Part shown: positions 1 through 5,677 of the stretch, piece by piece
Position numbering within the stretch: the first letter of the stretch is position 1
Layout: every line of letters starts with the position of its first letter
NCBI GenBank assembly: GCA_039714735.1
Contig: JBDLIT010000165.1
Location: forward strand, 1 to 8,151
Direction: 5' to 3'
Origin: JASJBU01 sp039714735
GTDB lineage: Bacteria > Pseudomonadota > Gammaproteobacteria > Chromatiales > Chromatiaceae
Length of the DNA stretch: 8,151 nt
Made by a program: the position numbers and the translations under genes
Notes under the pieces: generated by a model
What the model was told of the DNA's origin: nothing
The model's input: only the letters and a program-made list of their open reading frames with translations
Databases searched by the model: none

Positions 1-2738
1 GCGTTGCAGATGGCTGGGGCGGTGGGAATCGACGGCAGCTCCCCGATGCCCTTTGCCCCAAAGGGACCGGTAGAGGTCGGGTGCTCGGCCAAATGAACAC
101 TCATCACGGGCATGTCTTTGATGCTGGGTGTCTTATAGTCTTTCCAGCGCCGCGTCTGAGGGATGCCGTTCTCAAGAATGTATTCTTCGGTTAGCGCCAT
201 GCCAATACCCATGACGATACCGCCTTCCACTTGACCGAGAAAAGCCTGTGGATTTAGGGCCCGTCCTCCGTCAGCGGCGGCGAAGATGCGCAAAACCTGG
301 ACTTTGCCACTGAGAGGATCAACTGCCACCTGAGCGGCTTCTACGCCGAAACCAAAGGCAAAATGCATGTCACCTCCCTGTCCCAGGGGTAGGGTGCCCG
401 GCGCGTGGTAAAGATGGCGCACAAGTGGCTCGTGCCCTGCATCGATCATCCACTGGACAACCTGGCCGAAAGGCACTGTGTACTCGCCGGAACGCACATC
501 ACCATCCTCGAAGCGGATGCTGTCTATCGGGACATCCCAACGCTGGGCTGCTACCCTTGTAAGCCGCTCGCGCATCCTCTCGGCGGCATGACGGGCGGCA
601 TTACCGGTGACAAAGGTCTGTCGGCTTGCGGTGGTTGCCCCGCCGTCAGGAGTCAGGTCGGTGTCCGAGAGCAACACCTGTGCCTGTTCAAAGGGCAGAC
701 CAAACACCTCAGCGGCGATCTGTGCCAGGATAGTGGTCAAGCCCTGTCCCAAGTCTGCGGAACTGGCTCGGACTTTTACGGTCCCACTAGGATACACCTC
801 GACCTCTGCCTCAGCCGCGTCAGGCGCACCGCCACCAAATCCGGTATTCTTGTAAGCAGCGGCCACACCCCAGCCGATTTGGTGGTCCGCCCACTCTGGA
901 TCAGGAGACCCAGCCAGCTCCTGGACACGGACTTGGACCCAGTCAATGCATTCGGGTAGACCGACTGATTCACGAAGGACCTGACCGGTGGCAGTGGTGC
1001 TGCCAACACGCAGGGCGTTTATGCGGCGTAGCTCAAAGGGGTCCATGCCTAATTCATTAGCCAGGATGTCCATGTTGCTTTCGACTGCAAACGCTGACTG
1101 AGTGACGCCAAAGCCGCGAAATGCGCCTGACGGTGGATTGTTGGTATACATGGCGTAACAGTCGACTTTGGCATTGGCGATGTCGTAGGGACCGGTAGCG
1201 TGGGTTGTGGCTCGTTTGAGGACCTTGGTTGATAGGCTGGCATAGGCGCCGGCGTCACCCACCAACTCAGCCTGAACTGCTGTCAGCCGTCCATCTTTCT
1301 TGGCACCGGTCTTTATGTGTATTACCGTGGCGTGACGCTTTGGATGAGCCAGCAGCGATTCGGCTCGGTCGAAAAGAATCTTTACCGGGCGGTTGGTGGT
1401 CTGAGCCAGCAACGCGGCATGGATCTGACCCATGATGTCCTCTTTGCCGCCAAAGCCACCACCGATGAGGGTGCCGACAATGCGCACTTGGTCCTCAGGC
1501 AGGCCCAGGGCGACTGCCGTCTGGTCCCGGTCGGCGTAGGGGATTTGGGAACCGACATATACGGTTAGTTTTTTGTGGTTTTCATCGTAGCCAGCGGGAA
1601 CACCGATGCTGCACTCGGGTTCCATAAACAGGTGTTCGCAGGTAGGGGTGCGGTATTCGCGTTCGATGATGACATCCGCTTCAGCAAAGCCCTTTTCCAC
1701 GTCGCCGTGACGGACTTTGATGTGCTCCAACAGGTTGCTGGCTTTGCCGTCATTGACGGTACTGCATTCCTCATGGACGAGGGCTGCATCAGGCTCACGG
1801 GCTGCCTCAGCGCTGGCGACAGTCGGTAGCGGTTGATATTCGATCTGAATCAGCTTCAGTGCATCTCGGGCTAGCTCGGGTGTATCGGCGGCGACGATTG
1901 CTACCGCATCACCTAGGTAGCGGACCTTATCGTCACATAACACCGGCCAATCAGGGAAGACAAGGCCATGGCGGTTGCGACCAGGCACGTCGGCGTGGGT
2001 CAGTACAGCATGGACACCCGGTAGAGCCTGAGCCTGGCTGGTATCGATGGACTTGATGCGGGCGTGTGGATGTTCAGCTCGCACGGTGCTTCCGTGGAGC
2101 ATGCTGTCAAAGCTGTAATCGTCGGCGTAGTTCGCAGAGCCGGTTACCTTCGCCACTGCATCGGGTCGGGGATAGGAGCGGCCGATGACGCTCAGCGGCT
2201 CCAAGGTCTCGATATGAATCAGTGGCAGCGGCTGGCCAGCGCTGTACTCGTGCACTGCTGACTGCACCGCGCGCAGGATAGCGGCATAGCCGGTGCAACG
2301 GCAGGCGTTGCGGGCTAACGCCTTCTTGATATCTCCGTCACTGGCTAGCGAGCCGGTCGCGACCATCTTGTTCCACAGGCTGGATGCGGTCATCAGTAGA
2401 CCGGGTGTGCAGAACCCACACTGCACGGCACCGTGTTCTACGAAGGCTTTTTGCAACGGATGTAACTCGTCTGGGTCACCCCAGGAAGCAGCCAAGCCCT
2501 CGATGGTGAGTACCTCTCTGCCTTTAGCGCGGCGAGCGGGGTAAGTGCAGGCGCGCACTGCCCGCCCATCCAACAGGACGACGCAAGCACCGCACTGTCC
2601 ATCACCGCACCCGATTTTAGTACCGGTCAAGCCCAAATCGCGACGCAGCACATCGCTCAGTTTGGTATCGGCGGTGATGGTCACTTGGTGTGTGGTGCCA
2701 TTTACAGTTAGTTTGATTTCTGTTGTCTCTAGGCTCAT
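1..2738 (-). CDS. Molybdenum hydroxylase, xanthine dehydrogenase/aldehyde oxidoreductase family; [2Fe-2S] and Mo domains fused, C-terminus cut by window edge
   Basis: My minus-strand translation from the ATG at 2736-2738 stays open to base 1 (912 residues seen). Residues 1-80 are a plant-type ferredoxin domain (Cys44, 49, 52, 64). Residues ~90-165 are the helical second [2Fe-2S] domain (QCGFC, Cys107/110; CRCTGY, Cys146/148). The Mo domain starts near residue 185 (KVTG at 197-200). No FAD domain lies between them, as in the ~907-residue Desulfovibrio gigas aldehyde oxidoreductase, so some tens of residues are probably missing. Unlike that enzyme, it has GGGFGGKE (426-433). By alignment from memory, Gln398, Glu433, Arg509 and Phe543 match bovine XDH Gln767, Glu802, Arg880 and Phe914, with near-identical spacing. 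GQG (Gln665) and the catalytic Glu900 (GIGELP) are present. This suggests hydroxylation of a purine or other N-heterocycle, but an aldehyde or other substrate is possible. The start is the only ATG fitting the family N-terminus; its ribosome site is weak (GGAT). A GntR gene lies upstream on the same strand. Confidence 0.93.
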   Translation of the reverse strand, partial: MSLETTEIKLTVNGTTHQVTITADTKLSDVLRRDLGLTGTKIGCGDGQCGACVVLLDGRAVRACTYPARRAKGREVLTIEGLAASWGDPDELHPLQKAFVEHGAVQCGFCTPGLLMTASSLWNKMVATGSLASDGDIKKALARNACRCTGYAAILRAVQSAVHEYSAGQPLPLIHIETLEPLSVIGRSYPRPDAVAKVTGSANYADDYSFDSMLHGSTVRAEHPHARIKSIDTSQAQALPGVHAVLTHADVPGRNRHGLVFPDWPVLCDDKVRYLGDAVAIVAADTPELARDALKLIQIEYQPLPTVASAEAAREPDAALVHEECSTVNDGKASNLLEHIKVRHGDVEKGFAEADVIIEREYRTPTCEHLFMEPECSIGVPAGYDENHKKLTVYVGSQIPYADRDQTAVALGLPEDQVRIVGTLIGGGFGGKEDIMGQIHAALLAQTTNRPVKILFDRAESLLAHPKRHATVIHIKTGAKKDGRLTAVQAELVGDAGAYASLSTKVLKRATTHATGPYDIANAKVDCYAMYTNNPPSGAFRGFGVTQSAFAVESNMDILANELGMDPFELRRINALRVGSTTATGQVLRESVGLPECIDWVQVRVQELAGSPDPEWADHQIGWGVAAAYKNTGFGGGAPDAAEAEVEVYPSGTVKVRASSADLGQGLTTILAQIAAEVFGLPFEQAQVLLSDTDLTPDGGATTASRQTFVTGNAARHAAERMRERLTRVAAQRWDVPIDSIRFEDGDVRSGEYTVPFGQVVQWMIDAGHEPLVRHLYHAPGTLPLGQGGDMHFAFGFGVEAAQVAVDPLSGKVQVLRIFAAADGGRALNPQAFLGQVEGGIVMGIGMALTEEYILENGIPQTRRWKDYKTPSIKDMPVMSVHLAEHPTSTGPFGAKGIGELPSIPTAPAICN

Positions 2739-2771
2739 GGACTCTATCCGATTACTTGGTGCCTGACTAAT

Positions 2772-2779
2772 AAGGAGGT
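2772..2779 (+). promoter_or_regulatory. Strong Shine-Dalgarno sequence for a plus-strand reading frame
   Basis: AAGGAGGT is a perfect match to the 16S rRNA 3' end. It stands 7 bases before the ATG at 2787-2789. It points away from the molybdenum hydroxylase gene, whose start is at 2738, so the two would be divergent. It is the strongest ribosome-binding site in the window and the main reason to take the following frame seriously. Confidence 0.5.
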
Positions 2780-2786
2780 CGAAGCA

Positions 2787-3116
2787 ATGATGACCTTAAA
2801 TTCTAGGACCATTTCGGTTACTTTGTTCAGCGAGCAAGTATCGTTGGATTTTATGTTGATCCCAGGTTGGCAAACAACCCGTCTCTGGACAATCTGTATC
2901 GCACCTGGTCGTCTTCAAACAGAAAATTGGCGTTGGTAATCGTTTAGACTACTCTCTACTGCCCGCTTTTACACTGGCGAGTTGTGTTACCCACTTCGAA
3001 CAGTCATACCAGATTCTCCTCAGGAGTGGAAATTTCGGCAAGGGTGGGTAGAAGACGATAGTCGATGGTTTGTCAGTAAGCAGCTGTGTTCCTATTCTCA
3101 TCAGTTGTGGTTCTAG
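2787..3116 (+). pseudogene. Unrecognised small gene (about 109 codons) interrupted by one in-frame TAA
   Basis: The frame starts ATG ATG ACC after a perfect Shine-Dalgarno sequence and gives 50 codons to a TAA at 2937-2939. The same frame then stays open for 58 more codons to a TAG at 3114-3116. The upper part begins MMTLNSRTISVTLF; the lower part includes FYTGELCYPLRTV and QEWKFRQGWVEDD. The product is rich in aromatic residues, with eight Trp over both parts, and shows no signal peptide or family motif I know. The final TAG shares the bases CTAG with the stop of the convergent GntR gene. Either a 50-residue peptide is made, or this is a recently inactivated ~108-residue gene, or the TAA is a sequencing error. 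TAA is not a selenocysteine or pyrrolysine codon. The frame could also be chance, since neither open half is long. It fills most of the 374-base gap between its neighbours; I see no other gene there. Confidence 0.4.
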
Positions 3117-3859
3117 CGACGCACCAGGTGAAAGCGGAACAGATTGGGTACAAAATAATTAAGAGAGAATTCTAACGGTAGCCCCTCAGCGTTGTACAAT
3201 AGTTCTTCGAGCAGGAGTAGGGCTTGTCCGAGGGGGACATTGAGGTTTTCAGCCAACTGCTCGTCAGCGCTGCAGGCGACGATGTCGGTTACCGCCCAGG
3301 CGGCATGCAAGTCATGTTTCTGTCCCAGTAGGTCCAGTACCGAACCTTTGAAGGAGCTATCCACATCCTCCGGCGGGAGAATCGAGGCAGGTACCAAGTC
3401 CAGCATAAATGCGGAAGGTTTATGATCAACAACGATGATGCGGCTGATGCTTGTCAGGGCTGAACCATGCTCGATCTGGAGCTTGTTAGCTTCTTCGAGG
3501 CTGGCTGACTCGACTTTCACTAGCAAGTCAGTGCAATGGACCAACGATCCTTGCTGCCTCGCCAGCGTCAACACGCTCTCCAGTCGTTCCAAGCCGGTTT
3601 CCAGGCGGTGGTTGTAACTACTGGCGACAAAGGTTCCTACGCCATGCTTGCGGATTATGGCGCCTTCCGACTCGAGATCGTGCAGGGCTTCGCGTAAAGT
3701 GGGGCGGGAGATGCCCAGTTGGGTGGCTAGTTCGGTCTCAGAGGGAAGTTGCTCTCCGGGGGTGTAGGTGCCATCGTTGAAAAGATCAAGCAGATACTGA
3801 CGAGCCCGGGCGGATAGAAACATCTTGTCCTTGATAGGCTGCAACTTGTTGTCAGTCAT
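3113..3859 (-). CDS. GntR-family transcriptional regulator, HutC/UTRA type
   Basis: This 248-residue protein is the usual length for a HutC-type GntR regulator. Residues ~12-80 form the winged helix-turn-helix, with the signature PSETELATQLGISRPTLREAL at about 39-59 and the wing GVGTFV near 73-78. Residues ~85-248 look like a UTRA effector-binding domain, including the late pattern LPLEFSLNYFVPNLFRFHL. It should be a cytoplasmic DNA-binding protein that responds to a small metabolite. The molybdenum hydroxylase follows 374 bases downstream on the same strand, making it a plausible target, but the ligand cannot be read from the sequence. The ATG at 3857-3859 follows an AGAGG ribosome site (3871-3875) at a rather long 11-base spacing. 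A strong promoter and two dyads lie directly upstream. The stop codon overlaps the stop of the opposite-strand frame. Confidence 0.92.
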   Translation of the reverse strand: MTDNKLQPIKDKMFLSARARQYLLDLFNDGTYTPGEQLPSETELATQLGISRPTLREALHDLESEGAIIRKHGVGTFVASSYNHRLETGLERLESVLTLARQQGSLVHCTDLLVKVESASLEEANKLQIEHGSALTSISRIIVVDHKPSAFMLDLVPASILPPEDVDSSFKGSVLDLLGQKHDLHAAWAVTDIVACSADEQLAENLNVPLGQALLLLEELLYNAEGLPLEFSLNYFVPNLFRFHLVRR

Positions 3860-3870
3860 CTGACATCAGA
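3859..3870. promoter_or_regulatory. Inverted repeat at the GntR start codon, possible operator
   Basis: TCTGA-CA-TCAGA is a perfect 5+5 inverted repeat. It touches the first base of the GntR start codon and fills the spacer between start and ribosome site. A bound repressor or an RNA hairpin here could affect translation or elongation. The arms are short, so chance is possible. Confidence 0.3.
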
Positions 3871-3874
3871 CCTC

Positions 3875-3890
3875 TGTAAATCATTGTACA
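3875..3890. promoter_or_regulatory. Operator-like dyad overlapping the GntR -10 box
   Basis: TGTAAATCATTGTACA is an imperfect 16-base dyad with TGTA/TACA outer arms. HutC-type GntR regulators often bind short palindromes of the form GT-N-TA-N-AC, and the outer arms resemble that. The dyad contains the -10 hexamer of the proposed GntR promoter, which is the standard place for autorepression. No convincing second copy is visible upstream of the molybdenum hydroxylase. Confidence 0.4.
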
Positions 3891-3911
3891 TTTGCTTGCC
3901 CTGTTTGTCAA
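3883..3911 (-). promoter_or_regulatory. Sigma-70-type promoter for the GntR gene, -35 box inside an IS terminal repeat
   Basis: On the minus strand there is a consensus -35 TTGACA (3911 to 3906), a 17-base spacer and a -10 TACAAT (3888 to 3883, five of six matches). The -10 ends 23 bases before the start codon. The -35 box lies within the left terminal inverted repeat of the neighbouring insertion-element remnant, while the -10 lies in flanking DNA. The promoter therefore looks like a hybrid made by the insertion. Confidence 0.7.
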
Positions 3912-3914
3912 GTT
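3899..3914 (+). repeat. Left terminal inverted repeat of the IS remnant
   Basis: CCCTGTTTGTCAAGTT pairs with the right-end sequence at 4184-4200, allowing one extra base and one mismatch. On the minus strand it contains the outward-facing TTGACA used as the GntR -35 box. Confidence 0.5.
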
Positions 3915-3970
3915 TTGCTTATGAGTGTGTTAGCACAAAGTAGTAATGTCCTATCTCTCCCAAGTTCAAA

Positions 3971-4004
3971 TGTCCTCTTTTTATATGCAATCAGAAAGAG
4001 GACA
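3971..4004. repeat. 10-base perfect inverted repeat in the IS subterminal region
   Basis: TGTCCTCTTT (3971-3980) and AAAGAGGACA (3995-4004) are perfect inverted copies separated by 14 bases. The core AATGTCCT also occurs as a direct copy at 3945-3952 and 3969-3976. Such iterated motifs at an IS end are typical of transposase-binding sites. The structure lies just before the transposase start, so it could also form an RNA hairpin limiting read-through into the transposase. Confidence 0.5.
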
Positions 4005-4012
4005 GCAGAATA

Positions 4013-4134
4013 GTGAACAAGTTACTAACAATGAGTAGGGCAGAACTGACAGGATTGAAAACACTAGAGCGACTGGAAGAAAAGCGGTTGAGACAGAAAG
4101 AGGCGGCTGAAATGCTCGGGATCAGCGCACGTCA
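4013..4134 (+). pseudogene. ISNCY-family transposase, N-terminal fragment only
   Basis: From a GTG at 4013 the frame reads VNKLLTMSRAELTGL and then RQKEAAEMLGISARHV. This matches the start of ISNCY/IS1202-group transposases: an MSR-EL motif followed by a helix-turn-helix of the form QKEAAE-LG-S. Intact members of the family run several hundred residues and end in a DDE integrase domain. Here similarity stops after about 40 codons, near 4134, where the expected continuation (R-RL---YR--G) is replaced by unrelated sequence ending at a TAA (4193-4195). The fragment cannot be an active transposase. The break most likely marks the internal deletion that joined the left and right ends of the element. 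Confidence 0.65.
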
Positions 4135-4183
4135 TGTACCTCACGCATTTGACGCTGGGATGGAATGTCTGCTAATGTCAAAG

Positions 4184-4200
4184 AACTTGACATAACGGGG
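4184..4200 (+). repeat. Right terminal inverted repeat of the IS remnant
   Basis: AACTTGACATAACGGGG is the inverted counterpart of 3899-3914. It also holds an outward-facing TTGACA (4187-4192), but no matching -10 box follows at normal spacing in the DNA to the right. Confidence 0.5.
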
Positions 4201-4218
4201 TTGGGCTCGAGGTAGTTT

Positions 4219-4357
4219 CTATGCTGTCCAGTTCTGCAGACGGTCCATGGCTTCATGGATTCGGTCAGCCGGGGAGGTGAGGGCAATGCGCACGAAACCT
4301 TCTCCGCCGGAAAGTGACCGCCGGCGTCACATAAGGCGCCACATATAGCTTGTTCCC
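4219..4357 (-). pseudogene. C-terminal remnant of a class I/II aminotransferase (LL-diaminopimelate aminotransferase-like), frameshifted
   Basis: The minus-strand frame from 4308 to the TAG at 4219-4221 encodes 29 residues, GGEGFVRIALTSPADRI followed by HEAMDRLQNWTA. This is the characteristic last segment of class I/II aminotransferases such as LL-diaminopimelate aminotransferase (G-EG-VRI-LT-P-ERI-EA--RL). Just upstream, in a different frame (4357 to 4310), comes KLYVAPYVTPAVTF, which resembles the preceding strand (the VTPG-xFG type). The two pieces are joined only by a frameshift, and nothing of the PLP-binding or N-terminal parts is present. It is a decayed gene end next to the IS remnant. 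The exact substrate class cannot be told from the tail alone. Confidence 0.5.
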
Positions 4358-4564
4358 TCAGCACAGGTTGAAAGGATATTCCCTGGACTAGGAACACTAT
4401 CGGTCTGTAGACTGATTCAGTTCTACTCTTTCCATCGACAGAAACAGGAGCAGGAGGTGCAAGTCTCGTCGTGACTCAATGGCGAACTCGTGTCAAGGTG
4501 GATCTCCACACGGAGGGAAAAACGGACAAACGTAATAGTTACTGGTCGGAAAAGTCGCTTTCCC
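4358..4564. other. Gap downstream of the kinase gene, no gene found
   Basis: Short frames occur on both strands, but none has a credible ribosome site or a recognisable product. I looked for a terminator after the kinase stop. The only dyad is GTGGA-TC-TCCAC (4498-4509), whose 2-base loop and lack of a following T-run make it a poor terminator. The stretch probably continues the decayed DNA seen at 4219-4357. Confidence 0.4.
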
Positions 4565-5671
4565 CTACCTGTACTGCTCTACGATCTTCTCCATCTGATC
4601 GAACTTGGATTCCATGTCAGCAACCATTGCAAACTGAGTCCGGCACCGATCCAGGTTGTGATTTTCCCGGTGCGTCTTATAGTAGGCATCCCCATTCAAA
4701 TAATCAGTCAGGAATCGCAGACCGCACTCGAAGGTCATGAGCTTGGCAGAGAATGAAAGCAGTTTCACCTCTTCCTGGGTCAGGAAACCTCGAGCCGATT
4801 CTAGGTACCCAGCAACAAAGCGGTCATAGATCTCGAGGTCGATATTTACCTTCGCGAGATCCCGTTCGTCCTCGACTGCAGTATTTGCTCCGTAACGCAC
4901 AGCGTCACCAAAATCATACAAGGGTGATCCAGGCATCACCGTGTCGAGGTCAATCACACAAATCCCTTTTCCTGTTTCATTGTCGATCATGATGTTGTTG
5001 AATTTAGTATCATTGTGTGTAACCCGTGTCGAAAGAATGCCCTGTAACAATAGATCCACGATGATCGAAGAATCTCCAGCCCTTTCCTCCACAAATCGAA
5101 TCTCAGCCAGCGCTGTACTGGCTCGATTCTTCACGTCTCGTTGCACTGCTTCTGCAAAAGCCCCGAAGCGTTTTGCAGTGTGGTGGAATCCTGGAATGGT
5201 CTCGTGGAGCTTATCGACGGGGAAGTCGGCGAGCAACCTTTGGAAATCGCCAAAAGCCTTGGCGGCGTTAAAGACCTGATTCAGACTCATTACCATTTCG
5301 TATGCTTGAGCATCTTCAATAAAGATGTATGTGCGCCAGCAGTCACCATCCGACGTTCTGAAGAACGCGCCATCTTCCGTAGTGGGTATGAGGGTTAATG
5401 TCTCACGGTTTGGATCTCCACCAGCTTGAATGATCTTTTGGCGAAGGTGGGCTGTTACAGCTGCGATGTTTCGCATCAACCCTTCAATATCCCTAAAGAC
5501 AAACTGATTTATACGCTGCATGAGATAGCGATGAGATTCGCCGTTCGCCTTACGAAAATAGGCCGCAAAAGTGTCGTTTATATGCCCGAATCCGTAGGGT
5601 TCTGCCCGGATGAATTCCCCTTCAAGGTTAAAGTGTGGGACTATGTCAGGGAAGTTAGGCTCAGGTCTCAT
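4565..5671 (-). CDS. nahK: N-acetylhexosamine 1-kinase-like phosphotransferase (APH/choline kinase fold)
   Basis: Counted from the ATG at 5669-5671 the protein has 368 residues, close to bifidobacterial NahK (~359). A TTG one codon earlier is also in frame, but the ATG is the likelier start, with GGGAA (5681-5685) 9 bases upstream. Kinase motifs are clear. GHINDTF near 29-35 lies in the nucleotide-binding part. VTHNDTKFNN (217-226) is the catalytic loop, Asp221 being the likely base. CVIDLDTVMPG (238-248), followed by YDFGDAVR, holds the metal-binding Asp. The family phosphorylates GlcNAc and GalNAc at C1, in the cytoplasm, as part of salvage of host or mucin-type sugars. It is the last gene of the cassette, 6 bases after the nucleotidyltransferase stop. 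Motifs and neighbours support NahK over a generic aminoglycoside phosphotransferase, but substrate specificity is inferred. Confidence 0.8.
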   Translation of the reverse strand: MRPEPNFPDIVPHFNLEGEFIRAEPYGFGHINDTFAAYFRKANGESHRYLMQRINQFVFRDIEGLMRNIAAVTAHLRQKIIQAGGDPNRETLTLIPTTEDGAFFRTSDGDCWRTYIFIEDAQAYEMVMSLNQVFNAAKAFGDFQRLLADFPVDKLHETIPGFHHTAKRFGAFAEAVQRDVKNRASTALAEIRFVEERAGDSSIIVDLLLQGILSTRVTHNDTKFNNIMIDNETGKGICVIDLDTVMPGSPLYDFGDAVRYGANTAVEDERDLAKVNIDLEIYDRFVAGYLESARGFLTQEEVKLLSFSAKLMTFECGLRFLTDYLNGDAYYKTHRENHNLDRCRTQFAMVADMESKFDQMEKIVEQYR

Positions 5672-5677
5672 CAAGTA

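Larger units (their letters stand above)
3899..4200 (+). mobile_element. Internally deleted insertion element, ISNCY-like, about 300 bases
   Basis: The two ends carry near-matching terminal inverted repeats. Reading outward, the left end is AACTTGACAAACAGGG and the right end is AACTTGACATAACGGGG: one base inserted and one mismatch over about 16 positions. Between them lie a subterminal repeat region, the 5' ~120 bases of a transposase gene, and a short right-end segment with further AATGTC motifs. Most of the transposase is absent, so the element is a non-autonomous, MITE-like deletion derivative. TTG occurs immediately outside both ends (3896-3898 and 4201-4203). That could be a 3-base target duplication but is too short to rely on. 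Assignment to the ISNCY/IS1202-like group rests on the transposase N-terminus. Confidence 0.55.

Noticed and set aside
405..959. 184-codon plus-strand open frame
   Set aside because: It lies wholly antisense to the molybdenum hydroxylase Mo domain, whose motifs are continuous in the opposite frame. No ribosome site or family match is visible.
2937..2939. Recoding of the in-frame TAA as a special amino acid
   Set aside because: Known selenocysteine and pyrrolysine recoding use TGA and TAG, and I see no supporting stem-loop. A nonsense mutation, a true stop or an error is simpler.
3016..3026. CTCCT-C-AGGAG dyad downstream of the GntR gene
   Set aside because: The 1-base loop cannot form a stable hairpin and there is no T-run; it lies inside the interrupted plus-strand frame.
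4187..4215. Outward promoter from the right IS end
   Set aside because: TTGACA is present, but the hexamer 17 bases on (AGGTAG) does not resemble a -10 box, and no plus-strand gene follows.
4122..4397. 91-codon minus-strand open frame
   Set aside because: The aminotransferase-like residues occur in the other two minus frames over this interval, and the 91-codon frame has no recognisable product or ribosome site.
4498..4509. GTGGATCTCCAC as terminator of the kinase gene
   Set aside because: The loop would be only 2 bases and no T-run follows on the minus strand.
4219..4564. A complete aminotransferase gene
   Set aside because: Only the tail is recognisable, it is frameshifted, and no PLP-lysine region is present in any frame.
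4471..4756. Two overlapping plus-strand open frames of 88-89 codons
   Set aside because: They run into the 3' end of the kinase gene antisense and share no family features; treated as shadow frames.
5672..5674. TTG as start codon of the kinase
   Set aside because: An ATG follows immediately in frame with slightly better spacing to GGGAA; the change is only one residue.
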